Shown: positions 1 through 7,988, counted from the first letter of the stretch. The stretch is 11,213 nucleotides of DNA from an uncultured Peptostreptococcaceae bacterium (GCA_947283485.1 CAMYOU010000030.1:1-11213); one strand, 5' to 3'. Numbers and translations: made by a program. Notes: generated by a model not told the origin, from the sequence alone.

Positions 1-97
1 AGGCTTTGGTTTGATAACTTTTATTCTTGCTTGCATAGGAGCTTTTGTTGCAACACGAATTCTTAAAAAACATTTTGAAAAAGCCGGAGTGATTTAA
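1..97 (+). CDS. 3' end of a membrane protein, probably an ECF transporter S component (MptD/Trep_Strep type)
   Basis: An open frame runs in from the left edge (codons from base 2) and stops at TAA 95-97, leaving 31 residues. The visible part is one hydrophobic segment (GFGLITFILACIGAFVATRI) followed by a basic tail, LKKHFEKAGVI. A last transmembrane helix with a short Lys-rich cytoplasmic end is what this shows directly. The tail resembles, from memory, the C-termini of MptD/Trep_Strep proteins, putative substrate-binding (S) components of energy-coupling-factor transporters in Bacillota. That family assignment is an inference from about 11 residues. GC is about 33%, well below the genes to the right, so the gene may belong to a compositionally different, possibly acquired, segment. 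It is probably the last gene of its transcript, because an intrinsic terminator lies 170 bases downstream. Confidence 0.5.
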   Translation, partial: GFGLITFILACIGAFVATRILKKHFEKAGVI

Positions 98-148
98 TCA
101 ATATTTATTTGTGAGGGAAAAATGGATTAAATAATGGAGGTAATTGCT

Positions 149-202
149 ATGTATTATTTAGGGTCTGTTATTCATATAGAAAAAAACAATAGACCTTTTT
201 GA
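149..202 (+). CDS. Possible 17-codon ORF with a good ribosome binding site; function unknown
   Basis: ATG 149 is preceded by GGAGG (136-140) with an 8-base spacer, a well-placed Shine-Dalgarno sequence. The frame reads MYYLGSVIHIEKNNRPF and ends at TGA 200-202. I do not recognise the peptide. It could be a genuine small gene following the transporter gene, the start of a decayed larger gene, or chance. Skipping one base at the stop (CCT TTT T|GAT) would open a further 39-codon frame (201-317). That frame runs through the 267-307 terminator stem, which argues against it being coding. ATG 134 lies in the same frame but overlaps the ribosome binding site, so 149 is preferred. Base composition is very AT-rich. 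Confidence 0.25.
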   Translation: MYYLGSVIHIEKNNRPF

Positions 203-266
203 TACTGGTAATGATCATAAAAAATCAAATTTAAAATATAAGGAAAGAACAAGTTTCTTTCATTTT

Positions 267-307
267 AGAGGATTTATACCTAATAGTATAAGTCCTCTTT
301 CTATTTT
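267..307 (+). terminator. Intrinsic terminator after the upstream membrane-protein gene
   Basis: A 12-bp inverted repeat pairs 267-278 (AGAGGATTTATA) with 287-298 (TATAAGTCCTCT), with one G-U wobble and an 8-base loop. The U-rich tract TTTCTATTTT follows. It most likely ends the transcript that carries the ECF-type gene and any short ORF after it. The stem is AT-rich, so it may be leaky. Confidence 0.7.
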
Positions 308-308
308 A

Positions 309-400
309 AAAGAAATCTAAACAATATTTGAACTTTAACAATCGAATAGATCAAGACATTCGTACGCCGTGACGGGGAAATCCCTAACATGAATTTCTTG
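309..400. other. Unassigned segment between two terminators
   Basis: No open frame with a start codon and ribosome binding site is present. The segment holds a higher-GC patch at about 360-385. A 4-bp mini-hairpin can form there (GGGG 374-377 with CCCT 382-385, loop AAAT). The end of the segment runs directly into the 401-440 terminator. I compared it by eye with common riboswitch and T-box consensus elements and with tRNA ends and saw no match. It could be the body of a small RNA ended by the 401-440 terminator, or the decayed remnant of something once upstream of rpoB. Confidence 0.3.
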
Positions 401-440
401 GAAAGTCAAGGAACTTACCTTGACTTTCTTTTTTTTCTTT
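401..440 (+). terminator. Strong intrinsic terminator directly upstream of the rpoB promoter
   Basis: A perfect 11-bp inverted repeat pairs GAAAGTCAAGG (401-411) with CCTTGACTTTC (418-428), with a 6-base loop. A run of eight Ts, a C and three Ts follows (429-440). It would stop any transcript entering from the left, insulating rpoBC from the upstream transporter region, or end a short transcript that starts in 309-400. Its 3' arm contains the TTGACT box of the next promoter. Confidence 0.85.
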
Positions 441-448
441 GCTACAAT
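420..448 (+). promoter_or_regulatory. Sigma-A-type promoter for rpoBC
   Basis: The -35 box TTGACT (420-425) and -10 box TACAAT (443-448) are separated by 17 bases. TGC just before the -10 makes it an extended -10 promoter. Both hexamers differ from consensus at one position. Transcription would start near 455. It is the best promoter I can find upstream of rpoB, and no rplJL operon precedes the gene here, so it is probably the main rpoBC promoter. The -35 box overlaps the 3' arm of the 401-428 terminator hairpin. Confidence 0.8.
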
Positions 449-454
449 GATTGT

Positions 455-570
455 CTATTGTAAGCGTATCATGGAAAAGTATGCAAAAATGAACTTCAAA
501 TCGCTAGAATAGCTTATGATTTAGCGGTTGGGGCTACACTGAACTTCGAGCTTGGGAAAGGAGAATGTGG
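455..570 (+). promoter_or_regulatory. 5' untranslated leader of rpoB
   Basis: About 115 bases separate the predicted transcription start from the rpoB start codon. The leader can form a hairpin of 499-506 (AATCGCTA) with 522-529 (TAGCGGTT), eight pairs including one wobble. It holds an 8-base direct repeat TGAACTTC (490-497 and 540-547). It also holds TGCAAAAATGAACTTCAA (482-499), which matches 16 of 18 bases upstream of the rpsL promoter. A 13-codon frame from ATG 471 has no ribosome binding site and is probably not translated. The leader length allows post-transcriptional control, but no known element is recognised. Confidence 0.45.
558..564 (+). promoter_or_regulatory. Ribosome binding site that decides the rpoB start
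   Basis: AAGGAG (558-563) lies only one base from ATG 565 but seven bases from ATG 571. This supports 571 as the initiator, even though the open frame extends two codons further upstream. Confidence 0.75.
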
Positions 571-3500
571 ATGCTGCACAAGGAACTTTATGGTCGCCGT
601 GAGAGGATGTGCTATGCGAGCAATCCGGTGGTCTTGGATCTTCCGAATCTCATCGCGGTACAGACGGAGTCGTTTGACTGGTTTTTGCGCGAGGGGATCA
701 GAGAGGTCTTCGAGGACATCAGTCCGATTGTAGACTACGGTGATTCTTTGGTGCTTGAATTCCTCGATTATCACATGGAGGAAAAGAAGAAGTACACCGA
801 GGAGGAGGCCAAGGATCAAGATACGACCTATTCCGCCCCGATGAAAGTGCGCGTTCGTTTGATCAACAAGGAAACCGAGGAGATGAAAGAACAGGAAGTC
901 TTTATGGGGGACTTCCCGCTCATGACGGACAAGGGAACGTTCATCATCAACGGTGCGGAGCGCGTCATCGTCAACCAACTCGTCCGTTCTCCCGGCGTTT
1001 ACTACGCGATGGAGATCGATAAGACCGGCAAACCCATCATTTCCTCGACGGTCATCCCCAATCGCGGTGCATGGATCGAATATGATTCCGACTCCAACGG
1101 CGTCGTTTCCGTGCGCATCGATCGTACGAGAAAACTCCCGGCGACGACGATCATCCGTGCGCTCATCTATGAAGATGACGAGAAGATCCTGGAGGTGCTC
1201 GGCGATACGCCGGAACTCCGCGCCACGCTCGAAAAAGAAGTCTCTCGGACGCAAGAAGAGGCTCTTATCGAGATCTACAAGAAATTAAAGCCGGGGGATC
1301 CCGCATCGCTCGAGAGTGCGGTGCCGCTCATCCAAAATCTTTTATTTGACGACACGCGTTACGACCTCGCGAAGGTCGGGCGTTTTAAGTACAACAAAAA
1401 ACTTTCGATCGCAAGTCGCATCACCGATCACATCGCGGCAGAGGATGTGGAGGATGTTGAGACGGGCGAATTTTTCGTGTCCGCGGGAGATGTAATTGAC
1501 CGCGAGACCGCGCTCGCCATCGAAAACGCGGGCATTAATCTCGTGAAAGTTCGCGTAGACGATCAGATCGTCCACGTGGTGGGCAATCATTTTGTCGATC
1601 GCAATGCGTTCGGGATTGATTTTGACTGGGAAAAATATCATTTCAGCGAGAAAGTCTATTATCCGGTCGTTCGTGAAATCCTCGACGCTTTTGAGGACGA
1701 AAAAGAACGCGATCGGGAACTTATCCGTCGCGTGAAGGACATCAGTCCCAAGCACATCACGCATGCCGATATCCTTGCGACCTTGAGCTATGAACTCGGT
1801 CTCTTCTACGGGATCGGGAAGACGGACGACATCGACCACCTCGGCAATCGCCGCGTGCGCGCCGTGGGGGAACTCTTGCAAAACCAATTCCGCATCGGTC
1901 TTTCGCGCATGGAGCGCGTCGTTCGCGAGCGCATGAGCACGCAAGATCCGGATATGGCGACGCCGCAGGGGCTCATTAACATCCGTCCCGTCGTCGCGGC
2001 GATGAAAGAATTTTTCGGTTCGTCCCAGCTTTCACAGTTCATGGATCAGACGAATCCGCTCTCGGAACTCACGCACAAACGCCGTATGTCGGCACTCGGA
2101 CCCGGCGGTCTTTCGCGTGATCGCGCAGGCTACGAAGTGCGCGACGTGCACCACACGCACTACGGCCGCATCTGTCCGATCGAGACGCCTGAGGGACCGA
2201 ACATCGGCCTTATTACCTCGATGACGACGTATGCGAGAACGAATGAATACGGATTTATCGAGGTTCCCTATCGCAAAGTAGATCCTGAGACGCATCGCGT
2301 GACGGACGAGATCGTCTATTTGACGGCAGATGTCGAGGACGAATTCGTCGTTGCACAGGCGAACGAGCCGCTCGACGAAGAGGGGCATTTTGTGAATGCG
2401 CGTGTGTCGGGTCGCGGTGAAAACGGCGAGAACGACATCTATCCGCGTGAGATGGTCGATTTTATGGACGTAAGCCCGCAGCAGATCGTTGCGGTCGGTA
2501 CGGCGATGATTCCGTTCCTCGAGAACGACGACGCGACGCGCGCCCTCATGGGTTCCAACATGCAGCGTCAGGCGGTACCGCTCGTCACGAGCGAAGCACC
2601 GATCATCGGTACGGGGATCGAATACCGCGCGGCGAAAGACTCCGGTGTCGTCGTCGTGGCAAAAGCGGACGGTGTTGTCAAACGCAGTTCGTCGTATGAG
2701 ATCGTCATTGCGCGCGAGGACGGCAAAGAGGATCGCTACAAACTCCTGAAGTTCAAACGCTCCAACCAGGGCACGACCATCAACCAGCGTCCGATTGTAC
2801 GCGAGGGTGAAGTCGTGAAGAAAGGCGATGTCATTGCAGACGGACCTTCGACCGACAATGGCGAGATTGCGCTCGGTAAGAACATTCTCGTCGCGTTTAT
2901 GAACTGGGAAGGCTATAACTACGAGGACGCCATCCTCATCAGCGAAAAAATCGTCATGGACGACGTTTTGACGTCCATTCACATCGTGGAACATGAGAGT
3001 GAAGCACGTGATACCAAGCTCGGACCTGAGGAGATCACGGCGGATATTCCGAATATCAGCGAGGAGCAAAGACGCGATCTTGACGAAGACGGAATCATCC
3101 GCGTCGGCGCAGAGGTGCGCGCGGGAGATATACTCGTCGGCAAAGTTACGCCGAAGGGCGAGACGGAGCTTTCGAGCGAAGAGAGATTATTGCGTGCGAT
3201 CTTCGGAGAAAAAGCGCGTGAAGTCCGCGATACTTCGCTACGCGTCCCGCACGGAGAAGAGGGCATCGTCGTCGATGTCAAGAAATATTCTCGTCGCGCG
3301 GGCAACGAGCTCTCGCCCGGCGTCAACGAAGTCGTCCGCGTCTACATCGCGGCAAAACGTAAAATCTCCGTCGGCGACAAACTCTGCGGACGTCACGGCA
3401 ACAAGGGCGTCATCTCGCGTGTGCTTCCGGAAGAGGACATGCCGTTCCTGCCGGACGGTACGCCGATTCAGATCGTCCTTAACCCCTTGGGCGTTCCGTC

Positions 3501-4200
3501 CCGTATGAACCTCGGACAGGTACTCGAGGTACATTTGGGACTCGCGGCGAAGAAACTCGGCTGGCACGTTGCCACCCCGGTCTTCGACGGCGCAAGCGAT
3601 ATGGAAATCATCGAGGCACTCGAAGAAGCAGGGTATCCCAGAAGCGGTAAACTCGCTTTACGCGACGGACGTACGGGAGAATTTTTCGACAATCCCGTCA
3701 CCGTCGGTTATATGTATATGTTGAAACTGCACCACATGGTCGACGAGAAGATCCACGCACGTTCGATCGGACCCTACTCGCTTGTCACGCAACAACCGCT
3801 CGGCGGGAAAGCGCAATTCGGCGGACAGCGTTTTGGCGAGATGGAGGTCTGGGCACTCGAGGCATACGGCGCAAGCTATACGCTCCAAGAGATGCTCACG
3901 GTCAAATCCGACGACATTGTCGGACGTGTAAAGACGTTCGAATCCATCGTCAAGGGCGAGAACATTCCGGAACCGGGCATCCCCGAGTCCTTCAAGGTCC
4001 TGATCAAGGAGCTTCAATCGCTCGCACTCGACGTGAAAGTCCTATCCGAGGACGATGAAGAGATCGAACTCAAGGAGACCGACGACTTTATGGATTATGA
4101 GACGGTGAACTACATCGGACCGGACACGGAAGTCGTGAACGATGTCGAGGAAAACGAGAATGGCGGCTTTTCCATCGTAGAAGATGAAGAGGACCTGTAG
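571..4200 (+). CDS. rpoB: DNA-directed RNA polymerase subunit beta
   Basis: This is the beta subunit of RNA polymerase. With beta' it forms the catalytic cleft and DNA channel of the cytoplasmic alpha2-beta-beta'-omega core enzyme. The protein is 1209 residues from ATG 571, normal for Bacillota. The N-terminus, GRRERMCYASNPVVLDLPNL, aligns with the family start. The rifampicin-pocket segment lies at residues 483-509 (GSSQLSQFMDQ...THKRRMSAL). D492, H502 and S507 match E. coli D516, H526 and S531, so the pocket is of the sensitive type. The active-site motif GDK...GRHGNKG is at 935-946, with K937 and K945 matching E. coli K1065 and K1073. The C-terminal GEMEVWALEAYG block that packs against beta' starts at about 1089. 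The end is a long acidic tail (about 1155-1209). No frameshift or truncation is seen. rpoC follows 16 bases later and is surely cotranscribed. The usual rplJL neighbours are missing upstream. Confidence 0.98.
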   Translation: MLHKELYGRRERMCYASNPVVLDLPNLIAVQTESFDWFLREGIREVFEDISPIVDYGDSLVLEFLDYHMEEKKKYTEEEAKDQDTTYSAPMKVRVRLINKETEEMKEQEVFMGDFPLMTDKGTFIINGAERVIVNQLVRSPGVYYAMEIDKTGKPIISSTVIPNRGAWIEYDSDSNGVVSVRIDRTRKLPATTIIRALIYEDDEKILEVLGDTPELRATLEKEVSRTQEEALIEIYKKLKPGDPASLESAVPLIQNLLFDDTRYDLAKVGRFKYNKKLSIASRITDHIAAEDVEDVETGEFFVSAGDVIDRETALAIENAGINLVKVRVDDQIVHVVGNHFVDRNAFGIDFDWEKYHFSEKVYYPVVREILDAFEDEKERDRELIRRVKDISPKHITHADILATLSYELGLFYGIGKTDDIDHLGNRRVRAVGELLQNQFRIGLSRMERVVRERMSTQDPDMATPQGLINIRPVVAAMKEFFGSSQLSQFMDQTNPLSELTHKRRMSALGPGGLSRDRAGYEVRDVHHTHYGRICPIETPEGPNIGLITSMTTYARTNEYGFIEVPYRKVDPETHRVTDEIVYLTADVEDEFVVAQANEPLDEEGHFVNARVSGRGENGENDIYPREMVDFMDVSPQQIVAVGTAMIPFLENDDATRALMGSNMQRQAVPLVTSEAPIIGTGIEYRAAKDSGVVVVAKADGVVKRSSSYEIVIAREDGKEDRYKLLKFKRSNQGTTINQRPIVREGEVVKKGDVIADGPSTDNGEIALGKNILVAFMNWEGYNYEDAILISEKIVMDDVLTSIHIVEHESEARDTKLGPEEITADIPNISEEQRRDLDEDGIIRVGAEVRAGDILVGKVTPKGETELSSEERLLRAIFGEKAREVRDTSLRVPHGEEGIVVDVKKYSRRAGNELSPGVNEVVRVYIAAKRKISVGDKLCGRHGNKGVISRVLPEEDMPFLPDGTPIQIVLNPLGVPSRMNLGQVLEVHLGLAAKKLGWHVATPVFDGASDMEIIEALEEAGYPRSGKLALRDGRTGEFFDNPVTVGYMYMLKLHHMVDEKIHARSIGPYSLVTQQPLGGKAQFGGQRFGEMEVWALEAYGASYTLQEMLTVKSDDIVGRVKTFESIVKGENIPEPGIPESFKVLIKELQSLALDVKVLSEDDEEIELKETDDFMDYETVNYIGPDTEVVNDVEENENGGFSIVEDEEDL

Positions 4201-4210
4201 AGGAGGGAGG
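4201..4210 (+). promoter_or_regulatory. Ribosome binding site that decides the rpoC TTG start
   Basis: AGGAGGGAGG begins immediately after the rpoB stop codon and lies six bases from TTG 4217. An ATG at 4184 in the same frame lies inside rpoB with no such site and gives an N-terminus unlike the family. The strong site may offset the weak TTG initiator. Confidence 0.85.
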
Positions 4211-4216
4211 ATTTCA

Positions 4217-7200
4217 TTGTTTGAACTCAAGACGTTTGAATCCATGAGAATCGGACTGGCAAGCCCGGAGAAGATTCGTGAATGGTCGAAGGGCGAAGTC
4301 AAAAAGCCCGAGACGATCAACTACAGGACACTCAAACCGGAGAAGGAAGGACTTTTCTGCGAGAAAATCTTCGGACCGTCCAAGGACTGGGAATGCGCCT
4401 GCGGTAAATATAAGAAAATCCGCTATCGTGGCGTCGTCTGCGAAAAATGCGGCGTCGAAGTCACGAAAGCCAAAGTGCGCCGCGAACGCATGGGGCATAT
4501 CGAACTCGCCGCTCCCGTTTCGCATATCTGGTATTTCAAAGGCATCCCGACGCGCATGGGTCTCGTGCTCGACATGAGTCAACGTGCGCTCGAGAAAGTA
4601 CTTTATTTTGCCAATTACATTGTCATCGATCCCAAGGATACGGATCTACAGAAAAAACAACTCCTCACGGAATATGAATACGCCGAAGCCGTCGATACGT
4701 ACGGCGAAGACGCTTTTCGCGCCGGGATGGGTGCCGAGAGCATCAAGGAACTCCTCGAGGAGATCGACCTCGACAAGGAATCCGAGGAATTAAAAGCCGA
4801 ACTCGACGGCGCGAGCGGACAGAAAAAAGTCCGTATCACAAGACGCCTCGAAGTCATCGAAGCCTTTCGCGCGTCGGGCAATCGTCCGGAATGGATGATT
4901 CTCGACGTCATTCCGGTCATTCCGCCCGATCTGCGCCCGATGGTGCAACTCGAGGGCGGCAGATTTGCGACGAGCGATCTCAACGATCTCTATCGTCGCG
5001 TCATCAACCGCAACAACCGCCTATTGAGACTTCTCGATATCGGTGCGCCGGACATCATCGTGCGCAACGAGAAACGCATGCTCCAAGAGGCGGTCGATGC
5101 GCTCATCGACAACGGCAGACGCGGCAAAGCGGTCACGGGACCCGGCAATCGCTCTTTGAAATCCCTATCGGATCTCCTAAAGGGCAAGACCGGTCGTTTC
5201 CGTCAGAACCTGCTCGGCAAACGTGTTGACTATTCCGGACGTTCGGTCATCGTCGTCGGACCGGAACTCAAATTCTATCAATGCGGTCTGCCGAAACAAA
5301 TGGCACTCGAACTCTTTAAGCCTTTTGTCATGAAACAACTCGTCGCAGACGAGAAGGCACACAATATCCGCAATGCCAAGAAGATGGTGGAACGCGCAAC
5401 GCCCGAAGTCTGGGACGTCCTCGACAAAGTCATCCAGGATCACCCGGTTCTTCTAAACCGCGCCCCGACGCTACACCGTCTCGGTATTCAGGCGTTTGAG
5501 CCGATCCTCGTCGAAGGCAAAGCAATCAAACTCCATCCGCTCGTATGTACGCCGTACAATGCCGACTTCGACGGCGACCAGATGGCGGTTCACTTGCCGC
5601 TCTCTGCCGAAGCACAGGCGGAGGCACGTCTTCTCATGCTCTCCACCAACAATATCCTCGCGCCGAAAGACGGTCGTCCGATCACGACACCGACGCAGGA
5701 CATGGTCTTGGGTTCGTATTATCTTACGACCGAAGATGCGGGCGAAACGGAAGCCAAACACATCTTCAAAGACTACATGGAGATGATGAAGGCATATTTC
5801 AATAAAGACGTGACACTCCATACGCGCGTCAAAGTGCGCGTGCGTCGCGGCGAAAACGATCACGGCAAGCTCGTCGAATCCACGGTCGGACGTTTCATTT
5901 TCAACGAGCAGATTCCGCAGGATCTCGGCTATGTCGATCGCAGAACGGACGCGTATTCGCTCGAGATCGATCGCATCGTCGACAAGAAAGCACTCGGAGA
6001 TATCATCGACCGTTGTTTCCGCAAACACGGCAATATCTCGACCGCCAAAATGCTCGACTACATCAAGTCGATCGGCTACAAATATTCCACCATCGGTGCG
6101 TTTACGATTTCCATGGACGACATTCACGTTCCCGCGAAAAAAGCGGACATTCTCGCCGAAGCCGAGAAACAAGTCAACGCCTACGAAGAACTCTTGCGTC
6201 AAGGTCTCGTGAGCGAGGACGAGCGGTATCAGTTCGTCATCGACATCTGGACAAAAGCGACCGACGAAGTCACGAAAGCCGTCATGGAGGATCTCGATCC
6301 CAAGAACAATATCGCAATCATGGCGAACTCCGGTGCCCGCGGATCGAAAGATCAGATCAGACAGCTTGCCGGCATGCGCGGACTCATGGCTTCCGCGACC
6401 GGACGCACGATCGAGATTCCGATCAAGGCAAATTTCCGCGAGGGACTTTCGGTACTCGAGTTCTTCATCTCGACGCACGGTTCCCGTAAGGGTCTATCCG
6501 ATACCGCGCTTCGTACGGCTGACTCGGGATACCTCACGCGCCGCCTCGTCGACGTTTCACAGGACGTCATCGTACGCGAGGAGGATTGCGGAACGGACGA
6601 ATCCATCCTCATCGAGGATTTCAAAGACGGCAATGCGCTCATCGAGCATATGCGCGATCGCATGATCGGTCGTTACAGTGCGGAAGATCTCATTCATCCG
6701 GGCTCCGGCGAGATTCTCGTCCACAAGAACGAGATGATCACCGAGGACATCGCGGATCGCATCGTCGGTGCGAACATCAAATCGATTCACGTTCGCTCTG
6801 TCCTCACCTGCAAGAGCCGTCACGGCGTCTGTGCAAAATGCTACGGACGAAATCTTGCGACCGGCAAACCCGTCAACATCGGTGAAGCGGTCGGTATCAT
6901 CGCCGCACAATCCATCGGCGAGCCGGGCACCCAGCTTACCATGCGTACGTTCCACTCCGGCGGTATCGCGGGCGTCGGAATTACCCAAGGTCTGCCGCGT
7001 GTCGAGGAGCTCTTTGAAGCCCGCAAACCGAAAGGTCTTGCCGGCATCAGTGAGATCGACGGTACCGTCGAAGTCGTGGCGAAAGAACGCATGAGCGAAG
7101 TCGTCGTCACCGGCGAAGACGGCACGGAAAAGACCTATCACATCCCGTACGGCGCAAGCCTCAAAGTCGCAACCGGCGACTTCATCAAAGCCGGCACGCA

Positions 7201-7798
7201 GCTCTCCGAAGGTTCCGTGAACCCGCACGAGATCTTAAAAGTCTTGGGACCGTGGGGCGTGTACGAATACATTGTCCGCGAGGTTCAAAAAGTCTACCGA
7301 CTGCAGGGTGTCGACATCGACGACAAACACGTCGAGATCATCGTGAAACAGATGCTCTCCAGAGTGAAGATCGAAGACGCCGGCGATTCCTCGTTCCTAC
7401 CCGGCAGCCTCGTCGGGAAACGCGATTTTGAAATCGAATCCAAGGAACTCGAAGAGGCGGGCAAAGCCGTCCCCGTCGCAACGCAGGAGTTACTCGGCAT
7501 TACAAAGGCGAGCCTTGCAACCGACTCGTTCCTCTCCGCCGCAAGTTTCCAGGAGACCACGAGAGTCCTTACGGAAGCCTCCATCAAAGGCAAAGTGGAT
7601 ACGCTCATGGGACTCAAGGAAAATGTCATCATCGGCAAGCTCATTCCGGCAGGTACCGGCATGAAACGCTATCAGAAGATCGACATCGACTACGAGACGA
7701 TGGCGGAAGAAGATGCGATGCAGGACATCGCCGTCGAAGAAACCGAGGGCGAGGAAGTGAACGAAAAAGAAGTGCTCGAGGAAATCATCGAGCCCTGA
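4217..7798 (+). CDS. rpoC: DNA-directed RNA polymerase subunit beta'
   Basis: This is the beta' subunit of RNA polymerase, which carries the catalytic magnesium site. The protein is 1193 residues from TTG 4217. This start gives FELKTFESMRIGLASPEKIR, which aligns with the family N-terminus. The first zinc site is C60, C62, C75 and C78. The catalytic motif NADFDGD is at 448-454, with D450, D452 and D454 as metal ligands. The trigger-loop region runs from about 720 (MRGLMASATG) to 779 (LTRRLVDV) without the large insertion found there in E. coli. The second zinc site is C791, C865, C872 and C875, with the same 74-7-3 spacing as in E. coli. The conserved GEAVGIIAAQSIGEPGTQLT segment follows. The C-terminus is acidic. 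No frameshift is seen. It shares a transcript with rpoB and is followed by an intrinsic terminator, so the rpoBC unit ends here. Confidence 0.98.
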   Translation: MFELKTFESMRIGLASPEKIREWSKGEVKKPETINYRTLKPEKEGLFCEKIFGPSKDWECACGKYKKIRYRGVVCEKCGVEVTKAKVRRERMGHIELAAPVSHIWYFKGIPTRMGLVLDMSQRALEKVLYFANYIVIDPKDTDLQKKQLLTEYEYAEAVDTYGEDAFRAGMGAESIKELLEEIDLDKESEELKAELDGASGQKKVRITRRLEVIEAFRASGNRPEWMILDVIPVIPPDLRPMVQLEGGRFATSDLNDLYRRVINRNNRLLRLLDIGAPDIIVRNEKRMLQEAVDALIDNGRRGKAVTGPGNRSLKSLSDLLKGKTGRFRQNLLGKRVDYSGRSVIVVGPELKFYQCGLPKQMALELFKPFVMKQLVADEKAHNIRNAKKMVERATPEVWDVLDKVIQDHPVLLNRAPTLHRLGIQAFEPILVEGKAIKLHPLVCTPYNADFDGDQMAVHLPLSAEAQAEARLLMLSTNNILAPKDGRPITTPTQDMVLGSYYLTTEDAGETEAKHIFKDYMEMMKAYFNKDVTLHTRVKVRVRRGENDHGKLVESTVGRFIFNEQIPQDLGYVDRRTDAYSLEIDRIVDKKALGDIIDRCFRKHGNISTAKMLDYIKSIGYKYSTIGAFTISMDDIHVPAKKADILAEAEKQVNAYEELLRQGLVSEDERYQFVIDIWTKATDEVTKAVMEDLDPKNNIAIMANSGARGSKDQIRQLAGMRGLMASATGRTIEIPIKANFREGLSVLEFFISTHGSRKGLSDTALRTADSGYLTRRLVDVSQDVIVREEDCGTDESILIEDFKDGNALIEHMRDRMIGRYSAEDLIHPGSGEILVHKNEMITEDIADRIVGANIKSIHVRSVLTCKSRHGVCAKCYGRNLATGKPVNIGEAVGIIAAQSIGEPGTQLTMRTFHSGGIAGVGITQGLPRVEELFEARKPKGLAGISEIDGTVEVVAKERMSEVVVTGEDGTEKTYHIPYGASLKVATGDFIKAGTQLSEGSVNPHEILKVLGPWGVYEYIVREVQKVYRLQGVDIDDKHVEIIVKQMLSRVKIEDAGDSSFLPGSLVGKRDFEIESKELEEAGKAVPVATQELLGITKASLATDSFLSAASFQETTRVLTEASIKGKVDTLMGLKENVIIGKLIPAGTGMKRYQKIDIDYETMAEEDAMQDIAVEETEGEEVNEKEVLEEIIEP

Positions 7799-7832
7799 TT
7801 TTCATCATTCGAACGACACATCCGAACGACAA

Positions 7833-7870
7833 AGAGGAGATGCACGAAACGCATCTCCTCTATCTTTTTT
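7833..7870 (+). terminator. Intrinsic terminator of the rpoBC unit
   Basis: A perfect 11-bp inverted repeat pairs AGAGGAGATGC (7833-7843) with GCATCTCCTCT (7851-7861), with loop ACGAAAC. The tract ATCTTTTTTC follows. It starts 34 bases after the rpoC stop. With the promoter about 90 bases downstream, it separates rpoBC from the rpsL operon. Confidence 0.9.
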
Positions 7871-7907
7871 CATTCTTGCTTGCCGTTCGTAGGGAATACG
7901 CGCGTCG

Positions 7908-7925
7908 TGCAAAAATGATTTTCAA
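7908..7925 (+). repeat. Copy of an 18-base motif also found in the rpoB leader
   Basis: TGCAAAAATGATTTTCAA here matches TGCAAAAATGAACTTCAA at 482-499 in 16 of 18 positions. Both copies are followed shortly by AATCGC (directly overlapping at 498-503 in the first, at 7934-7939 in the second). Here it sits 33 bases upstream of the -35 box; in the rpoB region it lies downstream of the predicted promoter. No regulator is assigned, and an AT-rich chance match is possible. Confidence 0.3.
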
Positions 7926-7958
7926 GTCCTTTCAATCGCCTAAATTACCAGCTTTTCC

Positions 7959-7988
7959 TTGACACAAAAGGGAAGCGCGTGATATAAT
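7959..7988 (+). promoter_or_regulatory. Consensus sigma-A-type promoter of the rpsL-rpsG-fusA-tuf operon
   Basis: TTGACA (7959-7964) and TATAAT (7983-7988) are both perfect consensus hexamers, 18 bases apart. TGA before the -10 gives an extended -10 (7980-7982). Transcription should start near 7995. The strength fits the high demand for ribosomal proteins and elongation factors. Confidence 0.9.

Noticed and set aside
471..512. 13-codon frame MEKYAKMNFKSLE in the rpoB leader, considered as a leader peptide
   Set aside because: No Shine-Dalgarno sequence precedes ATG 471 and there is no run of regulatory codons or coupled terminator.
2017..2097. Possible rifampicin-resistance substitutions in the beta subunit pocket
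   Set aside because: All the main positions (equivalents of E. coli D516, H526 and S531) carry the wild-type residues; the differences seen (T494, L500, M506) look like ordinary lineage variation.
23..7883. Exact 12-base repeat ATTCTTGCTTGC at 23-34 and 7872-7883
   Set aside because: One copy is inside a coding frame for a membrane helix and the other in a post-terminator spacer; there is no shared context, and a chance match of this length is plausible in 11 kb.
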